Positions 1 to 7,160 of a stretch of 64,000 nucleotides of DNA are shown here, piece after piece (within the stretch, counting starts at the first letter, position 1; each line of letters begins with the position of its first letter). Position numbers and translations under genes: made by a program. A model generated the notes under the pieces. It was not told the origin of the DNA. It ran no database searches and saw nothing but the letters and a program-made list of their open reading frames with translations. Where the stretch lies: NCBI GenBank assembly GCA_023428135.1, contig JAEYZG010000062.1:475072-539071 (forward strand). Reading direction: 5' to 3'. The DNA comes from Bacteroidota bacterium (GTDB taxonomy: Bacteria; Bacteroidota; Bacteroidia; Cytophagales; Cytophagaceae).

Positions 1-968
1 TCCCTTTCCTATCCATAAGTCTGCCTGCTTGTTAATGATCGTCTGCATCCCTGAAGCTGCCGGACCAAACCATATATAGTTAGTTGCCTGTCTCCAGGGA
101 GCTCGGCAGGCATCGAATCCGAATTTATCAGGAGCAGTTCCCGAACCTTGACATGAACCACTCGGAGGTCCTTCTGGTGTACACCAGTTAGTGGCCAAAC
201 CAGAAGAAGGATGTGCATTGTTTATGAGTAAAGCTTCTGTTTTTGCTACAACATTATCCCAAAATGCATTATCTGCATTTCCATTTTCTGCCATAAACAC
301 CTTAAATACCCTGGCATATCCGGGAGCCTGATAAGAGGGGTTTCGACAAGCAGGCTTCCACATATCTCCATGTTCAAAAGTTCCATCAGACTTATTGATT
401 TCCCAGTCCTTTATAGCCTTTATTAAAGCTACAGCGTCTGTTTTGTAATTGTGAGGAGAAGTTGTATTAGGCCATTGATAATTCGCTACAATTAATGCCA
501 TTGCAGCATCCAACTCAGCATCTGTAGCTCCATTCTGCCCAATGACACTATTACATCCGGAAATCTTCCAATGCATCACGCCATGGGAATTTCTATGTTG
601 TTTATAATAAGCCCAAAGCCTGTTAAACAAATCCTTGTCTGCTGCATAAGCAGCCAGCAACATTCCATATCCGATACCTTCGGAAACTGTTTCGCTTGTA
701 TTATCAAATTTAACTCGTGCCTTATCGCTCCCACAATTTTCCACATAATCCGTTTTCCATTGATTATATATCGAAGCTACTTCAGATGCTTTGCCATAAC
801 TTCCGCTAGCGGGTAAATTTGATGGCATCATTCCATATTCATAGGATGTATTGGAACCGAATGGTTTAGTTGCACCAGATGGAGTGTTAATCTGAGTCTG
901 CCCTACTTTGGAAGTAGCATAATAGCAACGAAAACAAAGATGATCTTTTCGATTTTAGAGTATCTCAT
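1..968 (-). CDS. GH8 endoglucanase (cellulase), partial, apparent frameshift after signal peptide
   Basis: Reading leftward from an ATG at 966-968, the first 21 codons give a classic signal peptide (MRYSKIEKIIFVFVAIMLL) and then hit TAG at 903-905. From 906 down to base 1 a different frame is open and encodes a glycoside hydrolase family 8 catalytic domain: YEYGMMPSNLP near the start, SETVSEGIGYGMLLAAY (the Glu is the expected general acid), a GATDAELDAAMALI segment and FGFDACRAPWRQ. GH8 enzymes cut beta-1,4-glucan (cellulose) by inversion. One added base in the A-run at 907-909 (minus-strand AAA) would join signal peptide and enzyme without gaps. No other start precedes the domain, so this is either a sequencing or assembly error or a recently broken gene. 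The C-terminus lies outside the window, so attachment or T9SS domains cannot be judged. Confidence 0.87.
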
Positions 969-1308
969 TTCGAAACTTTTTAATTAGAGGATGAGAATTT
1001 TATACTTTTTCAGACGTAAATGTAATCATTAAAATATAATTTTTACTAGAAAAATTTGACCTTTTCAATCAACTCAATGTATTTAACTGATAATAAATTG
1101 GATAGTTTATATATTTCAGAAAAGAATTAAAAGGAAAGTTCTTCTTACCCAATAACTAAAAAGCTCAGAAAAATCAGTAAAAATTTGAGGAAGAAATATG
1201 CTTTTGTGGGTAAGAAATATTGTCTCCTGAAAAAAATATCATCAGTGATTTAAAAAATATCAAATTAAAAAATCCGGGATTCGCCTTCCCGGATTTTCAA
1301 TTTTGGAG
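969..1308. other. AT-rich intergenic region between GH8 gene and NAD salvage operon
   Basis: This 340-bp stretch holds no coding frame with protein-like composition. It contains the promoter side of the GH8 gene, where I could not fix a clear TTTG/TAnnTTTG pair, and the terminator of nadV at 1269-1297. Confidence 0.5.
1269..1297 (-). terminator. Rho-independent terminator of nadV
   Basis: An 11-bp perfect stem (AAAATCCGGGA / TCCCGGATTTT, 1269-1279 with 1287-1297) with a 7-nt loop starts 11 bp after the nadV stop. On the minus strand it is followed by a T-rich run. Confidence 0.85.
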
Positions 1309-2757
1309 TTATACATTCACCTGAGATTCATTTAAAATCACAGCATTTTGCCTTATCTCTTCAAAAGTATATTCCTTAACAAGTTTTCCATTTTCAAAAA
1401 CTGTTTCAAGAATATCCTTACTTTCCGGATGTTGATCAACATTAACAGTCTGATATCCTGATTCATCTTTTATCAATTTCAAAATCCCTGACTTTGACTT
1501 TTTAAAAGAAGGTGCAAGTTGACCGTTTCTATCCATTTCAATAGGAGATTTCTTCACATTTCTTCCCTTCCCATTGATTTCAGCATAAGCACATTTCAAT
1601 GCGAATTTCTGTGTATCCCTGTCAACTTTCTGAAGCAATGCGCCACCCATACCCAGTACAAGGTTTTCAGCTGAAATACCATTTTGCCTTAATGCTTCAT
1701 AGATATCAATAATAGATTCGTAGTTGATACCATCACCCTGAATGACCCTTACCTGTGGTGGTAAAACTTTAAAACCTTTCTCATTGGTTTTATATCCAAA
1801 CTGTTTAAACAGTACTTCAAATACCTTTAACAAAGTCATCACCGGATCTCCTGAATCTGGGCGGATTACAAGTACTCCGTTTCTTTCAAGCACTTTATCC
1901 TTTAATTGATCGCCCCAGTATTCTTCACATGCCCGGAATATATTATATGAATCAGAAACACAAGCTACTATTCCGGAAGGGAAAGTCTCAATCACATGAC
2001 GAAGTATATTCAATTCTCCCTCCTCTCCTAAAAGTGTACATATAGAGTGCTCTGTTGCGGGAATGGATAATCCATAGACTTTATCAGCACCATAATATCT
2101 TTTCGCAAAAACAGAAGCCTGAATGGTATCACTTCCATTAAAATTTATCAGGTGCGCCAGTCCACCGCTTTCGACAGAACTGACACCTCTGAATCCAAAA
2201 TCATTCAGAACAAAATCAATTCCTGCTTCGGCACCTATACTAGTTGTTGCATTATAATATTTAGAAATGACTTTCTTTATTTCTCTTGACAAAGTAGCAA
2301 CGGTCATCGGATACCAAACCTGCATTAATAAGCTCTCCAGAAAATTAGACAGCCAGAAGCATTTGGGATCTGTGTTTTCTATGGTCATCAACAGATTGTG
2401 CACCGGCACAGCAGTTCCTTCGGGAACAGCCTTTATTCTGACAGGAAGTTTACCTCTATGTGCATTCAGGATATAATCAAAGATGCTTCTGTCAAAAACA
2501 TCATTTCTCCCGAATACCTGATGCATCAAAGCTTCAGCTTCATCAATTCCTTCTTTTGTAATGACCTGTCCCTCGAGGTATTCTTTAATAAAGTATTGCA
2601 GACCAAAGAAGACAGTCTCTTCAAATTTACCTCCCCTGCTTTCCAGGTAAGAATAAATTTTGGTTGTTCCGGGATAATAAAGTTTATGGTGAGAATATTT
2701 ATAAGCATCTGCTAACAGTATCAGATTTTCTTTTCTTTTTAACATTGAAGGTATCAT
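1309..2757 (-). CDS. nadV: nicotinamide phosphoribosyltransferase
   Basis: Makes nicotinamide mononucleotide (NMN) from nicotinamide and phosphoribosyl pyrophosphate, the first step of the two-step NAD salvage route. At 482 residues it has the usual length of the NAMPT/NadV family. It carries the family block around the active-site histidine (GLSIPATEHS, His237), followed by ACVSDSYNIFRACEEYWG and the phosphoribosyl-binding VIRPDSGDP. The N-terminus ADAYKYSHHKLYYPGTT also fits the family. Translation could begin at Met1 or at Met5. It lies 128 bp downstream of nadM on the same strand, so the two consecutive pathway enzymes probably share a transcript, although a repeat-rich spacer (2850-2885) separates them. 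Confidence 0.96.
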   Translation of the reverse strand: MIPSMLKRKENLILLADAYKYSHHKLYYPGTTKIYSYLESRGGKFEETVFFGLQYFIKEYLEGQVITKEGIDEAEALMHQVFGRNDVFDRSIFDYILNAHRGKLPVRIKAVPEGTAVPVHNLLMTIENTDPKCFWLSNFLESLLMQVWYPMTVATLSREIKKVISKYYNATTSIGAEAGIDFVLNDFGFRGVSSVESGGLAHLINFNGSDTIQASVFAKRYYGADKVYGLSIPATEHSICTLLGEEGELNILRHVIETFPSGIVACVSDSYNIFRACEEYWGDQLKDKVLERNGVLVIRPDSGDPVMTLLKVFEVLFKQFGYKTNEKGFKVLPPQVRVIQGDGINYESIIDIYEALRQNGISAENLVLGMGGALLQKVDRDTQKFALKCAYAEINGKGRNVKKSPIEMDRNGQLAPSFKKSKSGILKLIKDESGYQTVNVDQHPESKDILETVFENGKLVKEYTFEEIRQNAVILNESQVNV

Positions 2758-2849
2758 AGCTATTGGGGTTTATATCATTCCTTAAAAATTATCTATTATA
2801 CGTTAGGCCAGATCCTATGCAAGGCTTAGGATGACCAAGGAGAGTGTAT

Positions 2850-2885
2850 CCTTTCAGTTTTAACTTTAAGCTTTCCGCTTTAAGC
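2850..2885. repeat. 7-bp-periodic AAAG/CTTT intergenic repeat
   Basis: Short AT-rich repeat (units like TTTCAGT, TTTAACT, TTTAAGC, TTTCCGC) filling the spacer between nadM and nadV and ending at the nadM stop. It belongs to the same family as the arrays at 25254, 48476, 48655, 51553, 61711 and 63826. Confidence 0.6.
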
Positions 2886-3797
2886 TTACTTACCACTTAA
2901 AACTTTACAGTATTTATTAACAAGATATTGCAACTGAGGAAAATGCTCATCAACAATTTCATTATTTTCTATCATCGCAGGAATCTTGTTTAATGATATC
3001 CATTCTGCTTCGTCAAGGTCATCAGATCCTTTGATTTCACCATAGATATAGGTACAGCTAAACATCAAAGTAATGATCTTATCAGTCTCCTGTTTATATC
3101 TCCAGTCGTTAACCTTAAAAGATTTTTCATACCGCATTTCATCCACTTCAATTTGTCCGCACTCTTCATGCAATTCCCTTAGTGCAGCAGATTCAAAATC
3201 ATTATCTGTCGGATCAGAGAAGCCACCAGGCAGTCGCCACTTGCCTTCTGAATTTCTTCTTCCCAATAATATTCTGGTATAATCATCTTTAAAAAGAGCT
3301 ACATCAAGAGTAGCATACACAGAAGGATATCTGTTATAATTGGCATAGATAATTCCACAACGGAAGTCTTCTGAATCCATTACCCTGTCGCAGATCTGAT
3401 CTCTCAGACTGGTGCCGCTGAAGTCCTTCGTCTGCGGAATTTCCTGCACTTCATTTTTACCGGAATAGTAAGGAATAAAACTATCTCTGCTTCCGTAAAG
3501 AATGACATGTTCATTGTTAAAAGTAATGGATAACAATGAATCCAGATTAGTGGACCATGTTGCATCATTCCTGCAATCAGCCAGTGGCAGTACTACAATT
3601 TCAGGAAATTCTTTCTTTACCATACGTTCCCTAGTGTAAAAATCCAGAGGGTTTCTGGTACTGCCTTTCACAGAACTTACGCCCAAAACAATCACAACTT
3701 TGTTGTGTCTTTGTCGCACATAATTGATCAGGTCGAAATGACCTTCGTGCAAAAGCGGAGTCTGAAATCTTGCTATTATTACCCCTGTTGTTTTCAT
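2886..3797 (-). CDS. nadM: bifunctional NMN adenylyltransferase / Nudix hydrolase
   Basis: Two-domain protein of 303 residues. The N-terminal half (about 1-175) is a nucleotidyltransferase with the HxGH motif at His17-Gly19-His20 (LLHEGHFDL); it condenses NMN with ATP to NAD. The C-terminal half (about 185-300) is a Nudix hydrolase with a box reading GGFSDPTDNDFESAALRELH followed by EECG, the spacing found in this family; such domains usually cleave ADP-ribose or related pyrophosphates. Together with nadV it completes nicotinamide-to-NAD salvage. The start codon fits the N-terminal beta strand KTTGVIIARF. An inverted repeat at 3859-3884 lies about 60 bp upstream and is a candidate binding site for the neighbouring NrtR-like regulator. 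Confidence 0.94.
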   Translation of the reverse strand: MKTTGVIIARFQTPLLHEGHFDLINYVRQRHNKVVIVLGVSSVKGSTRNPLDFYTRERMVKKEFPEIVVLPLADCRNDATWSTNLDSLLSITFNNEHVILYGSRDSFIPYYSGKNEVQEIPQTKDFSGTSLRDQICDRVMDSEDFRCGIIYANYNRYPSVYATLDVALFKDDYTRILLGRRNSEGKWRLPGGFSDPTDNDFESAALRELHEECGQIEVDEMRYEKSFKVNDWRYKQETDKIITLMFSCTYIYGEIKGSDDLDEAEWISLNKIPAMIENNEIVDEHFPQLQYLVNKYCKVLSGK

Positions 3798-3858
3798 AAA
3801 AAATAGTGTTTAAAATATGTATTTGTGTAAATATAACGCAAATTAAAAAATTAAATTT

Positions 3859-3884
3859 AATACACACAATATATTTTGTGTATT
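3859..3884. promoter_or_regulatory. candidate NrtR operator (inverted repeat) upstream of nadM-nadV
   Basis: Perfect 8-bp arms AATACACA (3859-3866) and TGTGTATT (3877-3884) flank 10 bp. A second register, ACACAA/TTGTGT, is centred one base away. It sits between the regulator gene and the operon it would control, about 62 bp upstream of the nadM start. Assignment to NrtR is inferred from position only. Confidence 0.5.
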
Positions 3885-3965
3885 TTTTACATTAATTATT
3901 GATAAAATAAATAAACTACTGGTTCACAATAAATTCAGGATCAAAAAATATCTTCAAAAATAAAA

Positions 3966-4673
3966 TTATGCATTCATTTCGAATGAAAAGCCATCTTTCT
4001 TCAACTTCTGATATTTATCACGATTAAACTTAAATAAGTTACCAGGACGCCCTACGGAGGCAACAGGCGCTTTTTCGTCCAGCTCCTCTACTATCCCCAG
4101 GCTCATTACTTTCTTTTTAAAATTTCTGCGATCCAAATCCCTTCCAAGGACTGTCGTGTACAATTTTTCAAGATCTGAAAAAGGAAACTTTCCAGGTAAA
4201 AGATCAAAGCCAATAGGCTCATAAGTAATTTTACCACGCAGTCTTTCAAGTGCGGTTTGAATAATGCTTTTATGATCAAAAGCGAGTTTAGGTAATTGAT
4301 CTATACTGAACCATGCAGCATCCTCCGCATCGGTACTAGCTGTAGGCTTATATGATTCCGGTTTTACCAGGCCAAAATAAACGACAGAGACCACACGTGC
4401 TCTGGGATCCCTATCAGGTTTCCCAAAAGTATATAACTGCTCCAGGTAATTTATTTTAACACCCGCCTCTTCATTTAACTCCCTCATTACCGCATCCTCA
4501 AGTGATTCAGCATCTTTCACAAAACCTCCGGGAAGTGCCCATTTATGAATAAATGGCTCTATCTTCCTTTTGATCAGAAGTACAGAAATACCGGACTCCC
4601 TGGAATAGCCAAACAAAACCGCATCAACGGTGATATAGATCTCCTGCTTGATTTTCATTTTTATAAAACTCAA
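3966..4673 (-). CDS. nrtR: NrtR-family Nudix-related transcriptional regulator
   Basis: A 235-residue protein with an N-terminal Nudix fold (about 10-150) and a C-terminal winged-helix part (about 155-230, including DRRNFKKKVMSLGIVEEL and SVGRPGNLFKFN). That layout and the neighbourhood (nadM, nadV) identify NrtR, which in other bacteria represses NAD genes and is released by ADP-ribose. The Nudix box is complete (Gly50, Glu56, Arg64-Glu65, Glu68-Glu69, Gly71), whereas many NrtR proteins have lost it, so it might still hydrolyse its ligand. Met6 is a possible alternative start. The gene is transcribed in the same direction as nadM, with a 168-bp AT-rich gap that holds the candidate operator. 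Confidence 0.87.
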   Translation of the reverse strand: MSFIKMKIKQEIYITVDAVLFGYSRESGISVLLIKRKIEPFIHKWALPGGFVKDAESLEDAVMRELNEEAGVKINYLEQLYTFGKPDRDPRARVVSVVYFGLVKPESYKPTASTDAEDAAWFSIDQLPKLAFDHKSIIQTALERLRGKITYEPIGFDLLPGKFPFSDLEKLYTTVLGRDLDRRNFKKKVMSLGIVEELDEKAPVASVGRPGNLFKFNRDKYQKLKKDGFSFEMNA

Positions 4674-4922
4674 AAATAAACATTAACCGTTGAAAAACCT
4701 GTCAATCATTATAATCAATTACTTTATCATGAATTCTAATAAACTGATTCACAATGATACTTCTATGCAATTAATTCCGGCTAAGGAAAACCAATTTATT
4801 AATTTTTCGGATTTGTTTTTATTAAGGACGAATATACAACAGTTCGGAATAGTATAAATAGGATAATTCATCTAACATTTTTCATTGTAGTTATTTTTTT
4901 ATAAATTGGAATACAGTTTTTT

Positions 4923-5276
4923 ATGTTGATAAAAAGATTCTTCGATATCCTTAAATCAAACCTTCCGAGAACAAAACTTTCGAAAGAGGATTTAGAAAAT
5001 GAAAAAGATTCGTTTGAAGACACTGATCATCCTCCGATAAAGTCAATGGAACCAAGATTAAAGAAAGAAGCAGAATACTACGCCAATCTTGAAGTGAAAT
5101 ATGGCGCAGACTTCAGTGAAATTAAAGTATCTTATAAAGAGCTGATCAGGAAATATCATCCTGACAAACACGTTCATTCTGAAGAGAAACGCAAAATAGC
5201 AGAGGAAATAACCAGGAAATTGAATGAGGCGTATAATTATTTTGAAAAAAAATTTAACGGAAACATTTACCGTTGA
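4923..5276 (+). CDS. small J-domain (DnaJ-like) protein
   Basis: A 117-residue protein whose C-terminal half (about 58-115) is a J domain: SYKELIRKYHPDKH carries the HPD signature that stimulates Hsp70 (DnaK), followed by the helix IAEEITRKLNEAYNYFEKKF. The N-terminal 50 residues start with a short amphipathic stretch (MLIKRFFDIL) and are then charged. There is no G/F region or zinc domain, so it is not DnaJ itself but a targeting co-chaperone. It lies 37 bp before pspA on the same strand, which suggests it delivers DnaK to PspA or to membranes under stress (inference). Confidence 0.85.
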   Translation: MLIKRFFDILKSNLPRTKLSKEDLENEKDSFEDTDHPPIKSMEPRLKKEAEYYANLEVKYGADFSEIKVSYKELIRKYHPDKHVHSEEKRKIAEEITRKLNEAYNYFEKKFNGNIYR

Positions 5277-5313
5277 TCAATACAATTAAATCTGATATCT
5301 TAAAATTTGTAAT

Positions 5314-6045
5314 ATGTTAAACTGGTTCAAACGTCTTTTTAAAATTGGTGAAGCTGAAGCGCATGCTGCTCTTGATAAACTGGAAAATCCTATCAATATG
5401 ATTGAGCAGGGATTGCGGGATCTTCGCGAAGATCTGAACAAAGGGCTGAAAAGCCTTGCTGAGGTTAAAGCCCTTGCTATAAAAGCCGAAAACGACCAGA
5501 AAGAAAAAAATAAAGTAGCATTGGAATATGAGCATAAAGCAATGCTGCTCTTACAAAAAGCTCAATCGGGCAGTCTTGATCCTAATGAAGGAGACAGACT
5601 TGCAGGTGAAGCTTTAATGAAAAGACATTCTGCTCTTTCTCAAATAGAGACACTAAGCAGTACCGTGAAACAATACAATGAAATGGCCTCAAAAATTGAG
5701 AGCAACAATAAACTGCTTAAAAGTAAAATAGACGGCTGGGAAGGTGAACTCGAGACTTTAAAAGCTCGTGTAAAAGTGGCTAAGAGCACTAAAGATTTTA
5801 ATCAGAAACTTGCAGGTCTTGATGCCAACAATACTCTAAGAATGCTGGAGAAAATGAAGGACAAAATCAATCAGGAGGAAGCGCTTGCACAGTCTTACGG
5901 AGATATAGCAGATAATAATAAATCTGTGGATGATCAAATCAACAAGGCATTGGAAGGCAGTCTTACCCATCCGTTAATTGCCGATTCTCTTGCACATCTG
6001 AAGGCAAAAATTGCACTTGATTCTACTAAAAAACTAGAAAATTAA
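5314..6045 (+). CDS. pspA: PspA/IM30 family membrane-stress protein
   Basis: A 243-residue, almost wholly alpha-helical coiled-coil protein with the family's start (MLNWFKRLFKIGEAEAHAA, an amphipathic membrane-binding helix) followed by LDKLENPINMIEQGLRDLRE, which matches PspA/Vipp1. These ESCRT-III-like proteins form rods and rings on damaged inner membranes and help keep the proton gradient. It follows the J-domain gene and is closed by a strong terminator at 6058-6085. A flotillin/ATPase operon starts about 8 kb away on the other strand; PspA and flotillin genes often sit together, so a shared envelope-stress role is plausible. Confidence 0.92.
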   Translation: MLNWFKRLFKIGEAEAHAALDKLENPINMIEQGLRDLREDLNKGLKSLAEVKALAIKAENDQKEKNKVALEYEHKAMLLLQKAQSGSLDPNEGDRLAGEALMKRHSALSQIETLSSTVKQYNEMASKIESNNKLLKSKIDGWEGELETLKARVKVAKSTKDFNQKLAGLDANNTLRMLEKMKDKINQEEALAQSYGDIADNNKSVDDQINKALEGSLTHPLIADSLAHLKAKIALDSTKKLEN

Positions 6046-6057
6046 TCCGATCACATA

Positions 6058-6085
6058 AAGGCCACTACCTGTGGCCTTCTTTATT
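6058..6085 (+). terminator. Rho-independent terminator after pspA
   Basis: Perfect 8-bp stem AAGGCCAC/GTGGCCTT (6058-6065, 6071-6078) with loop TACCT, then CTTTATT. It begins 13 bp after the pspA stop. It covers the upstream GTG at 6071, which argues against that codon starting the next gene. Confidence 0.85.
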
Positions 6086-6109
6086 TCAGCCTCTTCCGGC
6101 TGTATTCTT

Positions 6110-6547
6110 ATGAACAAAGTATTTTTCAGTCCCGGCGAAGAGTGCCGTCGCGCCATCATAGAACAACTCAATCAATCCGTTTCTTCAATTAAAATCTGTG
6201 TTTTTACCATCAGCGATGACCTTATCACGGACATCATTATTGCCAGGCACCAATTTGGTATAGATATCAGAATCATTACAGATAATGATAAATGCTATGA
6301 TGACGGATCGGATATTGATAAGTTGCACAGATGTGGTATTGAGATAAAGGTTGACAAGTCTCCTTATCATATGCATCATAAGTTTGCCATTATAGATAAT
6401 AAAATAGCCCTTACAGGAAGCTACAACTGGACAAGAAGTGCGGCTTTATACAACCACGAGAACATTGTATTTACTTCAGACAAGGGAATAGTAAAAGATT
6501 TTAAAGGGGAGTTTGATAAGCTTTGGGAGCAGATGGAGGATTATTGA
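6110..6547 (+). CDS. single-domain phospholipase D-like (Nuc-type) protein
   Basis: A 145-residue protein with one HKD half-site: HHKFAIID followed by ALTGSYNWTRSA, which matches HxKx4D...GSxNW of the PLD superfamily. Proteins of this size with one motif (bacterial Nuc, animal Zucchini/PLD6) work as dimers and are phosphodiesterases or endonucleases of nucleic acid, or act on cardiolipin. No signal peptide is seen, so it is probably cytoplasmic or membrane-attached. An in-frame GTG at 6071 lies inside the pspA terminator stem, so the ATG at 6110 is preferred. Its substrate cannot be read from sequence; its place behind pspA would suit membrane lipid turnover. Confidence 0.85.
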   Translation: MNKVFFSPGEECRRAIIEQLNQSVSSIKICVFTISDDLITDIIIARHQFGIDIRIITDNDKCYDDGSDIDKLHRCGIEIKVDKSPYHMHHKFAIIDNKIALTGSYNWTRSAALYNHENIVFTSDKGIVKDFKGEFDKLWEQMEDY

Positions 6548-6634
6548 GGAATAAAAAAAGTCATGTAAAAGCGGCTATATTTCCACCTTTATTTACTAAG
6601 AGAGCATTAGATCAATATTTTGTTTTAATGGTCA

Positions 6635-7066
6635 CTACTCTACCAGTTTAAAAGTATGATATTGGGGATTGACTTTTTCAATAATCTTTCTTGAATCCAT
6701 TTCGAGTATTATAGAATTAAATAGAGGTTCATCTTTCAAATTCTCATACTTTTTCTGTGATAGTATAAACTGAAATAACTTCCATGAATCAAAACCTTCG
6801 TAGTTAAAATCAGGAGGCTGTCCATAATCATAATCAATGATCAAACCCGAGAAATTGAATTGGCAACCATACCCATGAAATCGAAAACTAATTTCCCCTC
6901 CTTCATACTTCAATGTTCCCATCCTAGGTACTAATTTTTCCCTTAAAGCCTTAAATGGCGAAACTAAAATCTTATAATGATTTTTAAATATTCGATCAGT
7001 TAACTCAACATGTTTTTCGAATTCTAAAATACAATTATAGACTTCTCTTATATGATTCTCCATCAA
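6635..7066 (-). CDS. hypothetical protein, possibly immunity-like
   Basis: A 143-residue soluble protein I do not recognise with confidence. It has an N-terminal helix (REVYNCILEFEKHVEL), a basic middle and a beta-rich part with several aromatic residues (FRFHGYGCQFNFSG, DYDYGQPPDFNYEGFDSW). Such small, aromatic, Bacteroidota-restricted proteins often turn out to be immunity proteins of contact toxins, but no toxin gene lies next to it. It stands on the minus strand 64 bp beyond the end of the ATPase gene, behind that gene's terminator, so it probably has its own promoter or arises from read-through. Start could be either of two adjacent ATG codons. Confidence 0.6.
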   Translation of the reverse strand: MMENHIREVYNCILEFEKHVELTDRIFKNHYKILVSPFKALREKLVPRMGTLKYEGGEISFRFHGYGCQFNFSGLIIDYDYGQPPDFNYEGFDSWKLFQFILSQKKYENLKDEPLFNSIILEMDSRKIIEKVNPQYHTFKLVE

Positions 7067-7129
7067 ACTATCTGTAAAAAAGGCCTTTTTTAGTTATCTC
7101 AATTGATCTTTCTTTTTTAAATTCCTATA

Positions 7130-7160
7130 AAAAAGTCTTCCCCTATTCGGAAGACTTTTT
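7130..7160 (-). terminator. terminator overlapping the stop of the ATPase gene
   Basis: A 12-bp perfect stem AAAAAGTCTTCC/GGAAGACTTTTT (7130-7141, 7149-7160). The loop contains the ATPase stop codon at 7143-7145, and T residues follow on the minus strand. Confidence 0.85.

Noticed and set aside
6071..6109. GTG-started extension of the PLD-like gene
   Set aside because: The GTG lies in the second arm of the pspA terminator, and the ATG at 6110 is the first codon of the conserved domain.
7076..7091. 16-bp palindrome AAAAAAGGCCTTTTTT
   Set aside because: No loop, so no hairpin can form, and such A/T tracts are common in AT-rich DNA.
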